From: JADGAU01 sp045047105
Lineage (GTDB): Bacteria > Pseudomonadota > Gammaproteobacteria > GRL18
NCBI GenBank assembly: GCA_045047105.1
Contig: JASFYQ010000116.1
Location: 1-38,958, forward strand
Length of the DNA: 38,958 bases
Direction: 5' to 3'
Under the pieces are notes generated by a model. It was not told where the DNA came from. It saw only the letters and a list, made by a program, of their open reading frames with translations, and made no database searches. How positions within the stretch are numbered: the first letter of the stretch is position 1; each line of letters opens with the position of its first letter. This document shows positions 8,285 through 16,753 of this stretch, piece by piece. Made by a program: the position numbers and the translations under genes.

Positions 8285-9511
8285 ATGCGAATTAGTATTA
8301 AACATCTTATTGATTGGTCCTTGGTTGTAATTTTTTATGCGGGATTTCAGGGGGGGAAATACTTTTTTAATAATCGTGTTCAAGAGCTGGGCATTGTATT
8401 AACACTCATGCTTTTTTTATATACTGCCACTCAAGTTGCTATGTCTAAAAAAGCAGTTCACTGGCAGCGATGGTTCTGGTCAAGCCCGTTATTAATTGTT
8501 TATATTATGGGCTCATCTGCTGCGGTTTTTTCTGTTTATGCACAAACTCCTTTATTACCCAGTTTTTTTGCTGCCCGTGAGTTTTTAATTTTACTTTTAG
8601 CGCCTGCTTTGTACTTTCTTTACCATTTAGGTTATCCCATAAAACGCATTGAGAAAGTATTTATTTTTAGTCTGGTTATTGTTTTAGTTAATTATGTATT
8701 CCATTATTTTAGAGTAGATCTGGTTGCTGCCTATTTTTCAGAAGGTTATATGTCTTATCTGGTTACTTACGATGAGTGGCGGGGGTACCGCCTTAAAGCA
8801 CCTACTTTTGCTTTAATTATTGCAACTTTATATGCGGGGTTTAGATTATTTCAGCAAGATAAATTATCAAATAAAATATATATGATATTACTTTTATGCC
8901 TGAGTTTTTATATTTGGTATTTGCTTAAGGCACGCTCACAAATGGCTACCATTATTCTGGCCTTATTATGTTACCCCTTATTTTTTATCCGCCCTAACCG
9001 AATTAGTTTATTATTAGTTTTTAGCCCTATCGCTATTTTTTTAATTTTGGCTTTAGGTGGAGTCCTTGCAGATTTTTTTCTTAACTCTGAAGGAGGCGGC
9101 ATTCGGGCTTCCTCTTATGCGCAGGCCTGGGAAAATATAAAAAACTACCCTTTATTTGGTTATGGCCAGTCAAGTGGATACAGCAAAACCTATCAGGATA
9201 TTTTTGGGGCTAAATTTTTCCCCTCTGATCTGGGAATTATTGGTATTATTTTTAAATACGGCTTTAGCGGAGTAATGCTGTATGTTTTTTTTAATTTTTA
9301 TTTATTCAGAAAATTAATGCGCACCAACTGGATTTTTTATTGTTGTAATAAACAAACCAATCCGGTTATCTGGGCTTTATTTATTTTTTTTACCGCATTA
9401 AGTATTAATATTGTGCTTAATCCTGGTCTGGCTTATATGCAGGGTTTAACTATTGCCGCATTTACTATTGCATTAACGGCCTGTTATAGGGATGAAATGG
9501 ATGTGGGGTGA
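8285..9511 (+). CDS. Wzy-like O-antigen polymerase/ligase family protein
   Basis: This polytopic membrane protein (about 408 residues, 10 or more helices) has the Wzy_C-type features: the helix-flanking KARSQMATIILAL segment, then a long periplasmic loop with YAQAWENIKNYPLFGYG. It probably polymerises repeat units after flipping. I chose the ATG at 8285 because it gives a short positive N terminus (MRISIKHL) before the first helix, although no clear ribosome site precedes it. An upstream in-frame TTG at 8213 has GGAAG before it, lies inside the sulfotransferase gene, and would add 24 mostly polar residues. It is the last gene of the operon. Polymerase and ligase cannot be told apart from sequence alone. 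Confidence 0.8.
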   Translation: MRISIKHLIDWSLVVIFYAGFQGGKYFFNNRVQELGIVLTLMLFLYTATQVAMSKKAVHWQRWFWSSPLLIVYIMGSSAAVFSVYAQTPLLPSFFAAREFLILLLAPALYFLYHLGYPIKRIEKVFIFSLVIVLVNYVFHYFRVDLVAAYFSEGYMSYLVTYDEWRGYRLKAPTFALIIATLYAGFRLFQQDKLSNKIYMILLLCLSFYIWYLLKARSQMATIILALLCYPLFFIRPNRISLLLVFSPIAIFLILALGGVLADFFLNSEGGGIRASSYAQAWENIKNYPLFGYGQSSGYSKTYQDIFGAKFFPSDLGIIGIIFKYGFSGVMLYVFFNFYLFRKLMRTNWIFYCCNKQTNPVIWALFIFFTALSINIVLNPGLAYMQGLTIAAFTIALTACYRDEMDVG

Positions 9512-9570
9512 AAGCAGACAAGCACTGATCTTTTGAACTAAAGAGCGACTAAGTTCTTTTTAATTTATTG

Positions 9571-9592
9571 TGCAAATATTTCAGTATTTGCA
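9571..9592. terminator. Hairpin between convergent genes
   Basis: TGCAAATA (9571-9578), a 6-nt loop and TATTTGCA (9585-9592) form a perfect 8-bp stem between the end of the polymerase gene (9511) and the end of the UspE-like gene (9598). Neither side has a good T-tract, so it may act only as a weak bidirectional terminator or mRNA 3'-end stabiliser. A weaker hairpin, GAACT/AGTTC followed by five Ts, lies near 9536-9561. Confidence 0.45.
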
Positions 9593-9597
9593 GATTA

Positions 9598-10566
9598 CTA
9601 TAAGCTAATTGGGCTGACAAAACCTTCTGGTTTAACCGCAAGTACTGAGCAGTCAATACGGTTTAACACCGTTTCAGCAGTATTTCCCATAATAAACCCA
9701 GGAACTCCAGTACGCCCAACTGTGCCCATTAGAACGATGTCAATTTTTTGTTCTGTGGCTATTTTAGGGAGCATATTTTTGGCTAAACCTTTGACCATAT
9801 GTATTTTAGGTTTAAGCTTATTTAGCCGTGTATTATTACTCTTACTAAGAGTATCAGCTACCAGTTTATCTAAAACAAACTGATGTTTCGCACGTATTCT
9901 CTCTACATAGGCATCAACATAGGCAACAGGTTGATAGGCAAGTCCTGAACGCATGCTACTTTCACCATAGGCACTCCAGACATGGGCAATGTGTAATTCA
10001 CTAATATCTGATAAAGCTAATGCTAGCGAGGTATCCAGAATCTGCTTATTAAGCAAATCTATATCCAGTTTATGAACAAAGGGATCAAAATCTACTGCAG
10101 CCATTATTTTTTGGTAGTGCCCGCGTTGGGATGCTTTAATTAACCATACGGGGCAGGGACATTTACGTAACAAGTGCATATCAGAGCTAGTAAACAGCTT
10201 GTCAAAAAATCCTTCATCATCTGCTGTTTTTATTAATAAATCGTATTTTTGGCGAAGAACTTCCTGAATAAGGCTAAGGAAGTTCACCCCGGTTAATACT
10301 TTGCAATGAAGCTGAAATGATTTTTCATCAAGAGATGTAACCATGGCTTGCAGTTGTAATAGCTGTTTTTCCTTTATAGCATCCTGCAACTGAGGTATTG
10401 AGAGACCCTGAATATCCATACTACTTTGGGAAGGACTTTCCTCCATAATGGATACCACAGTCAATTGGGCCTGATTATGTTCAGCCAGGCTTACCGCTCG
10501 CTTAAAGGCATCATCATCCTTTAGTTCAGGATTGCTAACATATAGTATATTTTTAAATTGTTGCAT
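9598..10566 (-). CDS. uspE: Tandem universal stress protein, UspE-like
   Basis: The 322-residue cytoplasmic protein contains two Usp domains, as in E. coli UspE. The first starts FKNILYVSNPELKDDDAFKRA and the second begins near residue 152 (YQKIMAAVDFDPF). The C-terminal domain carries a nucleotide-loop-like motif, GTVGRTGVPGFIMGNTAE, with the G-2x-G-9x-G spacing but GNT in place of GS/T-S. UspE-type proteins act in stress survival, motility and aggregation. It lies 126 bp downstream of the LysR regulator on the same strand; a palindrome at 10652-10663 sits in its upstream region. The gene name rests on the tandem architecture and motif. Confidence 0.82.
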   Translation of the reverse strand: MQQFKNILYVSNPELKDDDAFKRAVSLAEHNQAQLTVVSIMEESPSQSSMDIQGLSIPQLQDAIKEKQLLQLQAMVTSLDEKSFQLHCKVLTGVNFLSLIQEVLRQKYDLLIKTADDEGFFDKLFTSSDMHLLRKCPCPVWLIKASQRGHYQKIMAAVDFDPFVHKLDIDLLNKQILDTSLALALSDISELHIAHVWSAYGESSMRSGLAYQPVAYVDAYVERIRAKHQFVLDKLVADTLSKSNNTRLNKLKPKIHMVKGLAKNMLPKIATEQKIDIVLMGTVGRTGVPGFIMGNTAETVLNRIDCSVLAVKPEGFVSPISL

Positions 10567-10651
10567 ATCATTCTACTTTTTTAAGGTTTTTTATTGCAAC
10601 CTCATACTAACAAAGAAAATAGTTATAAAAAAGCAGAATATTACATAACAT

Positions 10652-10663
10652 ATATTCGAATAT
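10652..10663. promoter_or_regulatory. 12-bp perfect palindrome upstream of the UspE-like gene
   Basis: ATATTCGAATAT is a perfect palindrome about 86 bp upstream of the start at 10566. The heptamer TATTCGA is repeated at 10653 and 10661. A related TTCG...CGAA motif occurs before the LysR gene (11607-11621), so both may be bound by that regulator. This is inference. Confidence 0.35.
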
Positions 10664-10692
10664 TCGACTAACTAGCATGAAATATTCAATTT

Positions 10693-11592
10693 TTATATTT
10701 TAGTAAATAGTGATTCTCGAGCTGAATTCATCACAACTGAGATAACTGGATGACGAACTCGTCGCTCGACGGTGATGGCATAAAAATATTCTTTTACCTC
10801 CTCTACCTGACCAATAGCCATGACCTGATATTGCAATTCAACTTCTGCCTCAATAGCAGCAGGAGCGATAAATATTCCTGCACCTTCCTGTCCAAATTCT
10901 TTCATCAAGGCACTGTCGTCAAATTCGGCAACCATCCGTGGATGAATATGATGTTTGTCTAACCACTGATCAATACTGGAACGTAGTTGAGTCCCTTTAC
11001 TGGGTAATAATAGTGGTGCTCCATTGAGGCAATAAGGAAAATCACCCATTAAGCTTTTTTGTAGCGGCTCTGTGGCAAAAAAACTGACTGGACATGCTCC
11101 CAGTTTGTGACTAAATCCTCGGGTACTTACCGTAGCAGGGATGGGTCTATCGGCTAAAACCAGATCCAGCTTATGAATAGCCAATTCTGCCAATAACGAA
11201 TCCAGGTCTGATTCACGGCAAATCATACGCACTGGCTCTAGCATATGTAGAGCAGGTTTGAGAATTCGATGGGTGATGGATTTGGGCACTACATCCACTA
11301 CCCCGACTCGAAATAGCTGAGGCCGCTCCTCGGGAAGCTGATGAATCATTTCTTCCAACTCCCCACCCAAAGAAAAAATTTCGTCGGCATAACTTAAGAT
11401 TAAACGCCCTGTCTCGGTAAGCTCCAGATTACGACCTACGCGCTTAAATAACACTACCCCTAGATAATTCTCCAATACGCTTAATTGTCCACTGATGGTT
11501 TGAGGTGTGAGATTAAGTCGTTCACTGGCACGGGCAACACCTCCTTCCTTTGCCACCGACCAGAAATAGTGCAGGTGTTTATAGTTAATCAT
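10693..11592 (-). CDS. nhaR: NhaR-like LysR-family transcriptional regulator
   Basis: This 299-residue protein has an N-terminal winged helix-turn-helix (residues about 3-62: NYKHLHYFWSVAKEGGVARA then TPQTISGQLSVLE), followed by the LysR effector-binding domain. The aromatic LHYFW start and GGVARAS helix resemble NhaR, the sodium/pH-responsive activator known to control nhaA and other envelope or stress genes in enterobacteria. No Na+/H+ antiporter gene lies nearby, so its target here may be the adjacent uspE-like gene. It is divergent from the hpf-like gene across a 124-bp region that includes a T-N11-A type dyad. The NhaR assignment is by recognised sequence pattern. Confidence 0.8.
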   Translation of the reverse strand: MINYKHLHYFWSVAKEGGVARASERLNLTPQTISGQLSVLENYLGVVLFKRVGRNLELTETGRLILSYADEIFSLGGELEEMIHQLPEERPQLFRVGVVDVVPKSITHRILKPALHMLEPVRMICRESDLDSLLAELAIHKLDLVLADRPIPATVSTRGFSHKLGACPVSFFATEPLQKSLMGDFPYCLNGAPLLLPSKGTQLRSSIDQWLDKHHIHPRMVAEFDDSALMKEFGQEGAGIFIAPAAIEAEVELQYQVMAIGQVEEVKEYFYAITVERRVRHPVISVVMNSARESLFTKI

Positions 11593-11606
11593 AATTATAC
11601 CATTAC

Positions 11607-11621
11607 TTCGAATTATACGAA
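11607..11621. promoter_or_regulatory. LysR-type T-N11-A dyad, probable autoregulatory site
   Basis: TTCG-AATTATA-CGAA is a 15-bp interrupted dyad. Its inner 13 bp has the T-N11-A form typical of LysR-family sites. It lies 15 bp upstream of the LysR start codon (11592), in the region shared with the divergent hpf-like gene. Confidence 0.4.
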
Positions 11622-11716
11622 TAAAGCAACAAGTATAATCGACTTTTATAAATATTTAAACCATTCTAGTATAAGCATCAGATGTAGAAATAGAGTCTTT
11701 TAAAGAGGAGATAATT

Positions 11717-12079
11717 ATGCAAATTAGCATCCGGGCACATCATTTTTCCCTCACAGATGCTTTACGAGATTATGCTGAACGGCGCTTGGGTTTCAGTATG
11801 AGCTGCTCTAGTAATCATATCCAACGAGTAGTTATGCGTTTATCTGATATTAATGGTCCACGTGGTGGAAAAGATAAATGTTGCCGTCTACAGATAGTGC
11901 TGGATGGCTTACCCGATGTGGTGGTGGAAGATATTGAAATGGATCTCTATACTGCTATTGATCGTGCAACCGATCGTGCGGGGCGTACTGTGATACGTAA
12001 GATTGATCGTAAACACACACTACTGCGACAAACACCACCCGTTGAATTAAAAATAGCAGATGCAGAACAAAGCATCTGA
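11717..12079 (+). CDS. hpf: HPF/RaiA family ribosome hibernation factor
   Basis: At 120 residues it matches the short form of hibernation-promoting factor, with no C-terminal dimerisation extension. MQISIRAHHFSLTDALRDYAERRL is the typical first strand and helix. Later segments (VVMRLSDINGPRGGKDKCC, then DLYTAIDRATDRAGRTV) fit the second strand pair and the second helix of the beta-alpha-beta3-alpha fold. These proteins bind the 30S decoding centre and silence ribosomes in stationary phase or stress. AGAGGAG lies about 7 nt upstream of the ATG. It is 39 nt ahead of the BI-1 gene and probably co-transcribed with it. Confidence 0.85.
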   Translation: MQISIRAHHFSLTDALRDYAERRLGFSMSCSSNHIQRVVMRLSDINGPRGGKDKCCRLQIVLDGLPDVVVEDIEMDLYTAIDRATDRAGRTVIRKIDRKHTLLRQTPPVELKIADAEQSI

Positions 12080-12118
12080 ACAATTTCTTTTACAAATCCG
12101 CTGCAAAGGTAATAAATA

Positions 12119-12790
12119 ATGAATAACTCAGTTACTATTTCCACGACTCAGTCTCAGCAAACAACACTTGCTACCAACAAGGTGATTCGCAATACCTACA
12201 CCTTATTGTCTGTAACGCTATTATTTAGTGCGTTAAGTGCTGGAATTTCAATGGCTCTTAATCTACCCCATCCAGGACTATTACTCACTCTTGGAGGATA
12301 TTTTGCTCTGCTGTTTTTAACTTCTAAATTTAAAAATAGTGCTCTGGGACTCGCTTTTGTTTTTGCTCTAACAGGATTTATGGGCTATACACTGGGGCCT
12401 ATTCTTAATTCCTACCTAGCGTTGCCTAATGGCGGTCAGATAGTAATGAATGCCATGGGTGCAACCGGGGTTATTTTTCTTGGTCTGTCAGGTTATGCCC
12501 TCACCAGTCGTAAGAATTTTAGTTTTATGGGTGGTTTTTTGATGGTAGGCATTCTGGTTGCTTTCCTGGCAGGTCTTGGTGCAATATTTTTTGAAATGCC
12601 AGCCTTATCATTAGCCGTATCCTCCATGTTTGTATTATTAATGTCTGGATTAATCCTCTATGAGACCAGTAATATAATTCACGGTGGAGAAACCAACTAT
12701 ATCATGGCCACTGTTACCTTATTTGTCACAATCTTTAACTTGTTCACCAGTTTATTACATCTAATGGGGTTTATGAGCAGTGATGAGTAA
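12119..12790 (+). CDS. Bax inhibitor-1 / YccA family membrane protein
   Basis: This 223-residue protein has seven predicted membrane helices and a polar N terminus of about 25 residues, as in YccA/YbhL. Family features include VIRNTYTLLSVTLLFSALSA at the first helix, the conserved YETSNIIHGGETNYIMAT segment near residues 180-197, and a C-terminal FNLFTSLLHLMG helix. YccA modulates the FtsH protease in E. coli and other members conduct calcium or protons; the exact role here is not shown. An AAAGG ribosome site precedes the ATG. A hairpin at 12803-12827 ends the unit. Confidence 0.88.
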   Translation: MNNSVTISTTQSQQTTLATNKVIRNTYTLLSVTLLFSALSAGISMALNLPHPGLLLTLGGYFALLFLTSKFKNSALGLAFVFALTGFMGYTLGPILNSYLALPNGGQIVMNAMGATGVIFLGLSGYALTSRKNFSFMGGFLMVGILVAFLAGLGAIFFEMPALSLAVSSMFVLLMSGLILYETSNIIHGGETNYIMATVTLFVTIFNLFTSLLHLMGFMSSDE

Positions 12791-12802
12791 CAAAAATATT
12801 GG

Positions 12803-12827
12803 GCTGATATTTTGGTAACATATCAGC
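12803..12827. terminator. Probable bidirectional terminator
   Basis: GCTGATAT (12803-12810) pairs with ATATCAGC (12820-12827) around a 9-nt loop. It is followed by GATTTTTC on the plus strand and by CCAATATTTTTG on the minus strand. It lies between the convergent BI-1 gene and the small secreted-protein gene at 12901. Confidence 0.5.
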
Positions 12828-12900
12828 AGTGGGATTTTTCTTGTTCTGGCAGTTATTGCAGCATTCAAAACCTGTATGCTCATTTGATAAAAATTACAGT

Positions 12901-13317
12901 CTATAAAGCTGTACTTTTAATATTCCTCTGCCAGCCCAGCTTTATACTACTTTCTTCAGGCATATTTTCAGGCAAAACAAAACTAAAATGACTACCATGT
13001 TCCCAGCGTTTTAAAGACAAACCAGAAGAATAATTTGTTCTGCCCTTCTTTATTAGCTGTCCTTTGTTATCCATAATAGAATAATAAATATGGCCAGTTA
13101 AAACCCGTGAATTATACGAACGCCGTTTAATAAAACCACTTAATATTAATTGTTTATCATCGTATTGAATTTGTATTTTAGAAATTCTTACTTTCATAGA
13201 TTGGTAAGCTATTTTAACAGGATAAAGTAATTCAGCTCTGGCTTCCTGCAAATTGGCCACCTGGAAAACAAATAATGCTGTAATTGCAGTGGATAACATA
13301 AATTTTTTCATAATCAT
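12901..13317 (-). CDS. Small secreted protein of unknown function, RND-associated
   Basis: I cannot assign a known family. The ATG at 13317 (GAAG 6 nt upstream) gives about 138 residues; a further ATG is at 13311. A signal peptide ends near AEA-type residues (NLQEARAELLYP). The mature part is basic, with repeated beta-strand-like segments: YDDKQLILSGFIKRRSYNS, TGHIYYSIMDNKGQLIKKG and SSIKLGWQRN, suggesting a small beta-sandwich. The same family appears in degenerate form at 22949-23295 beside the second RND pump, with shared motifs KRSYNS, GHI-Y, RW--GS-FSF and SSIKL-W. It lies downstream of czcA1 and DUF3240 on the same strand, so it may belong to that operon. A periplasmic accessory or metal-stress role is inference from this double association. 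Confidence 0.65.
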   Translation of the reverse strand: MIMKKFMLSTAITALFVFQVANLQEARAELLYPVKIAYQSMKVRISKIQIQYDDKQLILSGFIKRRSYNSRVLTGHIYYSIMDNKGQLIKKGRTNYSSGLSLKRWEHGSHFSFVLPENMPEESSIKLGWQRNIKSTAL

Positions 13318-13361
13318 AATATTCTTCAAATAATAAGCTTGGTTTAAGTGCCTGGCTAGGT

Positions 13362-13655
13362 TCAGCTATCAAGATTTAACAGCGGAAATAACTGTCCTTC
13401 AAAATTGGCTTCTGCTAGGCTTTCTTTTACATATTGATAAATTTCTCTAGCTTCCAATTCATCGGTATTAATTTCTATAACCATTCTTTGTTTAAATCCA
13501 GAGACCTGTTCGCGAATATCTGCTAATGACTGACTATGCGCCTGCACCGAATACCCCATGAATTCTAATTCTCTTTTGGGAAAAGCCAATAGGCTATCCG
13601 TCACCTCATCATAAAGATCTTCATCTAGAGTTAATTTTAAAATACTCATTTGCAT
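13362..13655 (-). CDS. DUF3240 family protein linked to heavy-metal RND efflux
   Basis: This 97-residue cytoplasmic protein (starting MQMSILKLTLDEDLYDEV) resembles DUF3240, a family often encoded next to CzcA/CusA pumps and thought to have a PII-like ferredoxin fold. AGGAG lies about 7 nt before the ATG. The gene begins 12 nt after czcA1 ends, so it is in the same transcript. A regulatory or metal-sensing role at the pump's cytoplasmic side is plausible but not established. There are no cysteine or histidine clusters, which argues against it being a strong metal chaperone. Confidence 0.72.
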   Translation of the reverse strand: MQMSILKLTLDEDLYDEVTDSLLAFPKRELEFMGYSVQAHSQSLADIREQVSGFKQRMVIEINTDELEAREIYQYVKESLAEANFEGQLFPLLNLDS

Positions 13656-13667
13656 AAGGGCTCTCCT

Positions 13668-16600
13668 TTAAGAATATTTTCCAAAACGTTTAAAAATAAT
13701 AGGTAAAATCAGCAGGGTTAACAGTGTTGAACTAATTAACCCACCGATTACTACAATTGCTAAGGGTTTTTGAATTTCTGATCCTGGGCCCGTAGCAAAG
13801 ACTAAAGGTACTAATCCTAAAGCAGCTATTGAGGCCGTCATTAAAACTGGTCTGAGTCGTCTTAATGCCCCCTCAATTACCACCTGACCAAGTTGTAAAC
13901 CTTTGGCCAGGAGTTGATTAAAATAGGTAATCATGACCACCCCGTTGAGAACAGCAATTCCTAATAGTGCAATAAAACCAACCGAAGCAGGAACCGATAG
14001 ATACTCTCCGGTTAACCATAAGGCAATAATTCCACCAATCAATGCAAAGGGCACATTGATCAATACCATCATGGCCTGGGGAATGGAGCCAAAGGTGCTG
14101 AACAGGATAAGAAAAATAAGTGCTAAAGCAACTGGAACAACAATAGCCAGTTTCTCAGCCGCTCGCTGTTGGTTTTCAAATTTACCGCCCCATTCAAAAT
14201 AATAACCCGTAGGCATTGTCAATGATTTGGCTTTTTGTTTCGCTTCTTCTACAAAACTGACCAGATCACGACTGGTTACATTAGCAACAACAACAGTGAA
14301 ACGTTTACTTTGCTCTCTTTTAATAGAAACAGGGCCTGTTGTTGATTTGGCATCAACTAATTGACTTAACAACACTGTTTCCATTCCTTGAGGTGTCTCT
14401 ACTGTAATAGGTTGCTGCAGCATTTCAAAACTGGAGGATTTATACGATTCCGGGGCACGAAGCATCAGTGGTATACGTCTTATACCTTCATAAATAATTC
14501 CAATTTCCAGGCCATTTATTTGTGCTTTGAGTATTTCCTCAACTTGATCTACCGTTAAGCCTAATCGCCCCGCCATCTCACGATTTACTGTTAATTGAAG
14601 GTAACGTAAACCTTCATTCATCTGGGTATTAACATCTTCTGCACCAGCAATTGACTTGATCAGTATGACCATCTGCTTGGCTAGCTGATTTAATTTCTCA
14701 GCATTATCACCAAAAATTTTGATGGCAAGATCACCTCGTGCTCCGGTTAACATTTCATCCACACGCATCTGAATGGGTTGAGTGAACGCATAGTTAATGC
14801 CGGGAAACTGAGAGTCTAACACGTTGCGTATAACAGCAATGAGTTCCTCTTTGCTTTGCATACGCCACTGTGAAACCGGTTTTAACATTAAGAATACATC
14901 GGTATCATTGAGCCCCATAGGATCCATTCCAATTTCATCAGAACCTACTCGACCAATCATTCGTGCCACTTCAGGAACCTTATTCATAATAGCTTTTTGA
15001 ATGTAAAGATCCATTTCACTTGATTTTTGTAAACTAATTGATGGTGATTTTTCAATTTGCATCACGATATAACCTTCATCCATTTGAGGGATAAAAGTCT
15101 TACCCACCTGTGTATAAATAACACCAGCAAAAACTAGTGCAGCCAGGGCTACAGAAACAATGACTTTATCATGAGCTAAACTCCACTTAAGAACAGGTTG
15201 ATAAATTTCCAGAGCTTTACGGATTACCCAGGGCTCCTGATGGGAGGGTTTTCCTAAAATAAAAGAACACAAGGTGGGAATAACCGTCAAAGCTAAAAGT
15301 AAAGAACTGCCCAGAGCAAAAATAATAGTTAAAGCCACAGGTACAAATAATTTTCCCTCTAAACCTTCCAATGTGAGTAAAGGCAGAAAAACGGTCATAA
15401 TAATTAATATACCTGAGATAACCGGGGTAGAAACTTCTTTTAATGCACGGAATATAATATGCATTTTAGGTAGCTGCCCCTGTGCCTTTTGCGCATCTTT
15501 TTCTTGGTGTGAAACAATATTTTCAACCACCACAACCGCAGCATCAACTAACATTCCCACGGCAATAGTTAAACCTCCAAGTGACATTAAGTTGGCTGAC
15601 AATCCAAACCATTGCATAAGCACAAAGGTCATTAATGCAGCCAATGGAAGAATTAATGCCACCGTAATAGCTGCTCGCACATCTCCTAAAAATAGCAGTA
15701 GAACAACCATGATTAAAACCACAGCTTCCACTAAAGATTTAGATACACCAAAAATGGCAGTATTAACCAGATCACTGCGATTATAAAAAACAGAAACCGA
15801 AATGCCTTTAGGAAATGCTGTTTGCAACTCTTTTAAGCGAGATTCTATACCTGAAATAACATCACGCGCATTGGCACCTTTTAAAGCCATGACCAAACCT
15901 TCGACAACTTCTTGCTTGCCATTTTGAGTCACCGCACCATTTCGATACAGTGAATCAATTTCGACTTTGGCAAGATCTTTAATTGTAATTGCAACATTAT
16001 TATTGTAATCAACGACAATATGTTCTATATCGGAGATATTGGTTAAATTACCCTGAGTACGGACTAGAAGTACTTCTTCACCTTGATTGAGACGACCTGC
16101 ACCATCGTTTTTATTATTTTCTTGCAATGATTTAATCAGTTGCTCAATACTGACTTGATAAGTTTGTAATTTTTGATAGTCAGGTTTAACTACAAATGTT
16201 CTGGAAAATCCACCTAAAACATTCACATCTGCAACTCCTGGTACCGAACGTAAGGCTGGACGGATGACCCAATCTAACAAATCACGTTTTTCCATATTGT
16301 TGAGACTATTACCTTCAATGGTAAACATAAATATATCACTCAAGGGGGTAGAAAGTGGTGCCATTCCACCTGTTACCCCTTGAGGTAAATCCATATTGTT
16401 TAGTCTTTCAGATACCAATTGTCGAGCCCAATAAATATCAGTGCCTTCATTAAAATCCAGGGTAATGTCAGCAATTCCATATTTAGCTAAAGAGCGAAGA
16501 ATTTTTTGGTTGGGTAAACCTAATAATTCAAGCTCTAAAGGTGCTATGATTCTTTGTTCCACTTCAGATGGAGTCATGCCTGGAGCTTTAAATATCATTT

Positions 16601-16742
16601 TAACCTGCGCTGGGGATACATCCGGGAAGGCATCAATCGGAATTTTTTGAAACGCTTGCCACCCCCCTGCCAAGATAGCAAAAACAAGCAGAACTACCAG
16701 TGTTCTCTGGATGAGAAAAAATTGTAATATTTTAGCTAACAT
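13668..16742 (-). CDS. czcA: HME-RND heavy-metal efflux pump, inner-membrane subunit (set 1)
   Basis: The 1024-residue protein has the RND layout: TM1, first periplasmic porter region, six helices, second porter region, and five helices. It begins with the family signature IPIDAFPDVSPAQVKMIF. The TM4 proton-relay segment is GMLVDAAVVVVENIV, which keeps Asp and Glu but lacks the extra Asp of CzcA-type DFG motifs, where it has AVG. Of the three copper-binding methionines of CusA, the second aligns with Asp (GLNDTDV) and the third with Glu (RVDEMLTG). This disfavours Cu/Ag and points to divalent cations. GGAGA precedes the ATG. It works with CzcB1 and CzcC1 encoded just upstream. Confidence 0.93.
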   Translation of the reverse strand: MLAKILQFFLIQRTLVVLLVFAILAGGWQAFQKIPIDAFPDVSPAQVKMIFKAPGMTPSEVEQRIIAPLELELLGLPNQKILRSLAKYGIADITLDFNEGTDIYWARQLVSERLNNMDLPQGVTGGMAPLSTPLSDIFMFTIEGNSLNNMEKRDLLDWVIRPALRSVPGVADVNVLGGFSRTFVVKPDYQKLQTYQVSIEQLIKSLQENNKNDGAGRLNQGEEVLLVRTQGNLTNISDIEHIVVDYNNNVAITIKDLAKVEIDSLYRNGAVTQNGKQEVVEGLVMALKGANARDVISGIESRLKELQTAFPKGISVSVFYNRSDLVNTAIFGVSKSLVEAVVLIMVVLLLFLGDVRAAITVALILPLAALMTFVLMQWFGLSANLMSLGGLTIAVGMLVDAAVVVVENIVSHQEKDAQKAQGQLPKMHIIFRALKEVSTPVISGILIIMTVFLPLLTLEGLEGKLFVPVALTIIFALGSSLLLALTVIPTLCSFILGKPSHQEPWVIRKALEIYQPVLKWSLAHDKVIVSVALAALVFAGVIYTQVGKTFIPQMDEGYIVMQIEKSPSISLQKSSEMDLYIQKAIMNKVPEVARMIGRVGSDEIGMDPMGLNDTDVFLMLKPVSQWRMQSKEELIAVIRNVLDSQFPGINYAFTQPIQMRVDEMLTGARGDLAIKIFGDNAEKLNQLAKQMVILIKSIAGAEDVNTQMNEGLRYLQLTVNREMAGRLGLTVDQVEEILKAQINGLEIGIIYEGIRRIPLMLRAPESYKSSSFEMLQQPITVETPQGMETVLLSQLVDAKSTTGPVSIKREQSKRFTVVVANVTSRDLVSFVEEAKQKAKSLTMPTGYYFEWGGKFENQQRAAEKLAIVVPVALALIFLILFSTFGSIPQAMMVLINVPFALIGGIIALWLTGEYLSVPASVGFIALLGIAVLNGVVMITYFNQLLAKGLQLGQVVIEGALRRLRPVLMTASIAALGLVPLVFATGPGSEIQKPLAIVVIGGLISSTLLTLLILPIIFKRFGKYS

Positions 16743-16753
16743 ATTTTTTCTCC

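Noticed and set aside
15274..15786. 170-codon open frame opposite czcA1
   Set aside because: Antisense shadow of a strongly conserved RND gene, with low-complexity Thr/Asn/Ile composition and no ribosome site.
13668..16742. Copper/silver (CusA) assignment for set 1
   Set aside because: Two of the three key methionine positions are Asp and Glu, and no CusF-like protein is nearby.
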